Position numbers and translations under genes: made by a program. Of a DNA stretch of 64,000 nucleotides, positions 63,995-64,000 are shown piece by piece (position 1 is the first letter of the stretch; the number at the start of each line of letters is the position of its first letter). The stretch covers positions 1-64,000 of the forward strand of contig NZ_JAUSVX010000023.1 in assembly GCF_030814995.1 (NCBI RefSeq), written 5' to 3'. The DNA is from Labrys wisconsinensis. GTDB lineage: Bacteria > Pseudomonadota > Alphaproteobacteria > Rhizobiales > Labraceae. The notes under the pieces are model-generated. The model was given only the letters and a program-made list of their open reading frames with translations. It did not search any database and was not told where the DNA came from.

Positions 63995-64000
63995 CTGGCT

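Overview
This 64 kb, high-GC window looks like chromosome of an alphaproteobacterium of the Hyphomicrobiales (Rhizobiales) type. The grounds are a tol-pal cluster next to cpoB-tilS-ftsH, a 75-residue rpmE of the alphaproteobacterial form, SorC-type regulators with FGGY kinases, many Rbs-type sugar importers, and dense GC-rich palindromic intergenic repeats. The genus cannot be read from the sequence. No rRNA, tRNA, CRISPR, phage or insertion sequence was recognised.

Layout. 1-1.1 kb: pal and a repeat. 1.1-7.1 kb: an Rrf2 regulator with a cysteine cluster, two tandem sulfate-binding proteins and cysTWA. 7.3-9.1 kb: an SBF-like symporter and a VapBC toxin-antitoxin pair with a large inverted-repeat operator. 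9.1-15.5 kb (minus strand): an MltB-like lytic transglycosylase, then tolB, a small lipoprotein that copies the TolA C-terminal domain, tolA, tolR, tolQ and ybgC. 15.6-19.7 kb (plus): cpoB, tilS, ftsH. 20.3-25.5 kb: a hypothetical membrane protein, an ABC exporter, mgtE and a secreted hypothetical protein.

25.7-32.1 kb is a tightly coupled seven-gene unit: tauABC-like importer genes, then RidA, an AprA/SdhA-like flavoprotein, a 2x[4Fe-4S] ferredoxin and an FAD/NAD(P)-binding protein. No TauD dioxygenase is present, so the last four genes are the candidate catabolic module for the imported sulfonate. rpmE and a macrodomain protein follow.

33.3-64 kb is almost entirely carbohydrate or polyol catabolism in four blocks. 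Block A (33.3-44.6 kb): a DHRS6-like SDR, an SAF-domain oxidoreductase, an FGGY kinase, a SorC regulator, an Rbs-type importer and two SDRs. Block B (44.8-49.8 kb, minus): six overlapping genes, namely a FadR-type GntR regulator, Gfo/Idh, a TIM-barrel isomerase, an SDR, an acetoacetate-decarboxylase-like protein and an SDR. Block C (50.0-52.6 kb): an orphan sugar-binding protein diverging from an enolase-superfamily dehydratase over a FadR/PdhR-like operator. Block D (53.2-64.0 kb): a SorC regulator diverging from an FGGY kinase, AcoA-, AcoB- and AcoC-like acyloin dehydrogenase subunits, a second full importer and an SDR. The gene content of D predicts import and phosphorylation of a sugar or polyol and TPP-dependent oxidative cleavage of an acyloin-like intermediate.

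Two intergenic repeat families recur: a BIME-like paired palindrome (ATGGCCGGG/CCCGGCCAT) and a composite with CCCTCCCC/GGGGAGGG stems. Strong hairpins sit directly after several binding-protein genes, which suggests they set binding-protein to membrane-subunit ratios.
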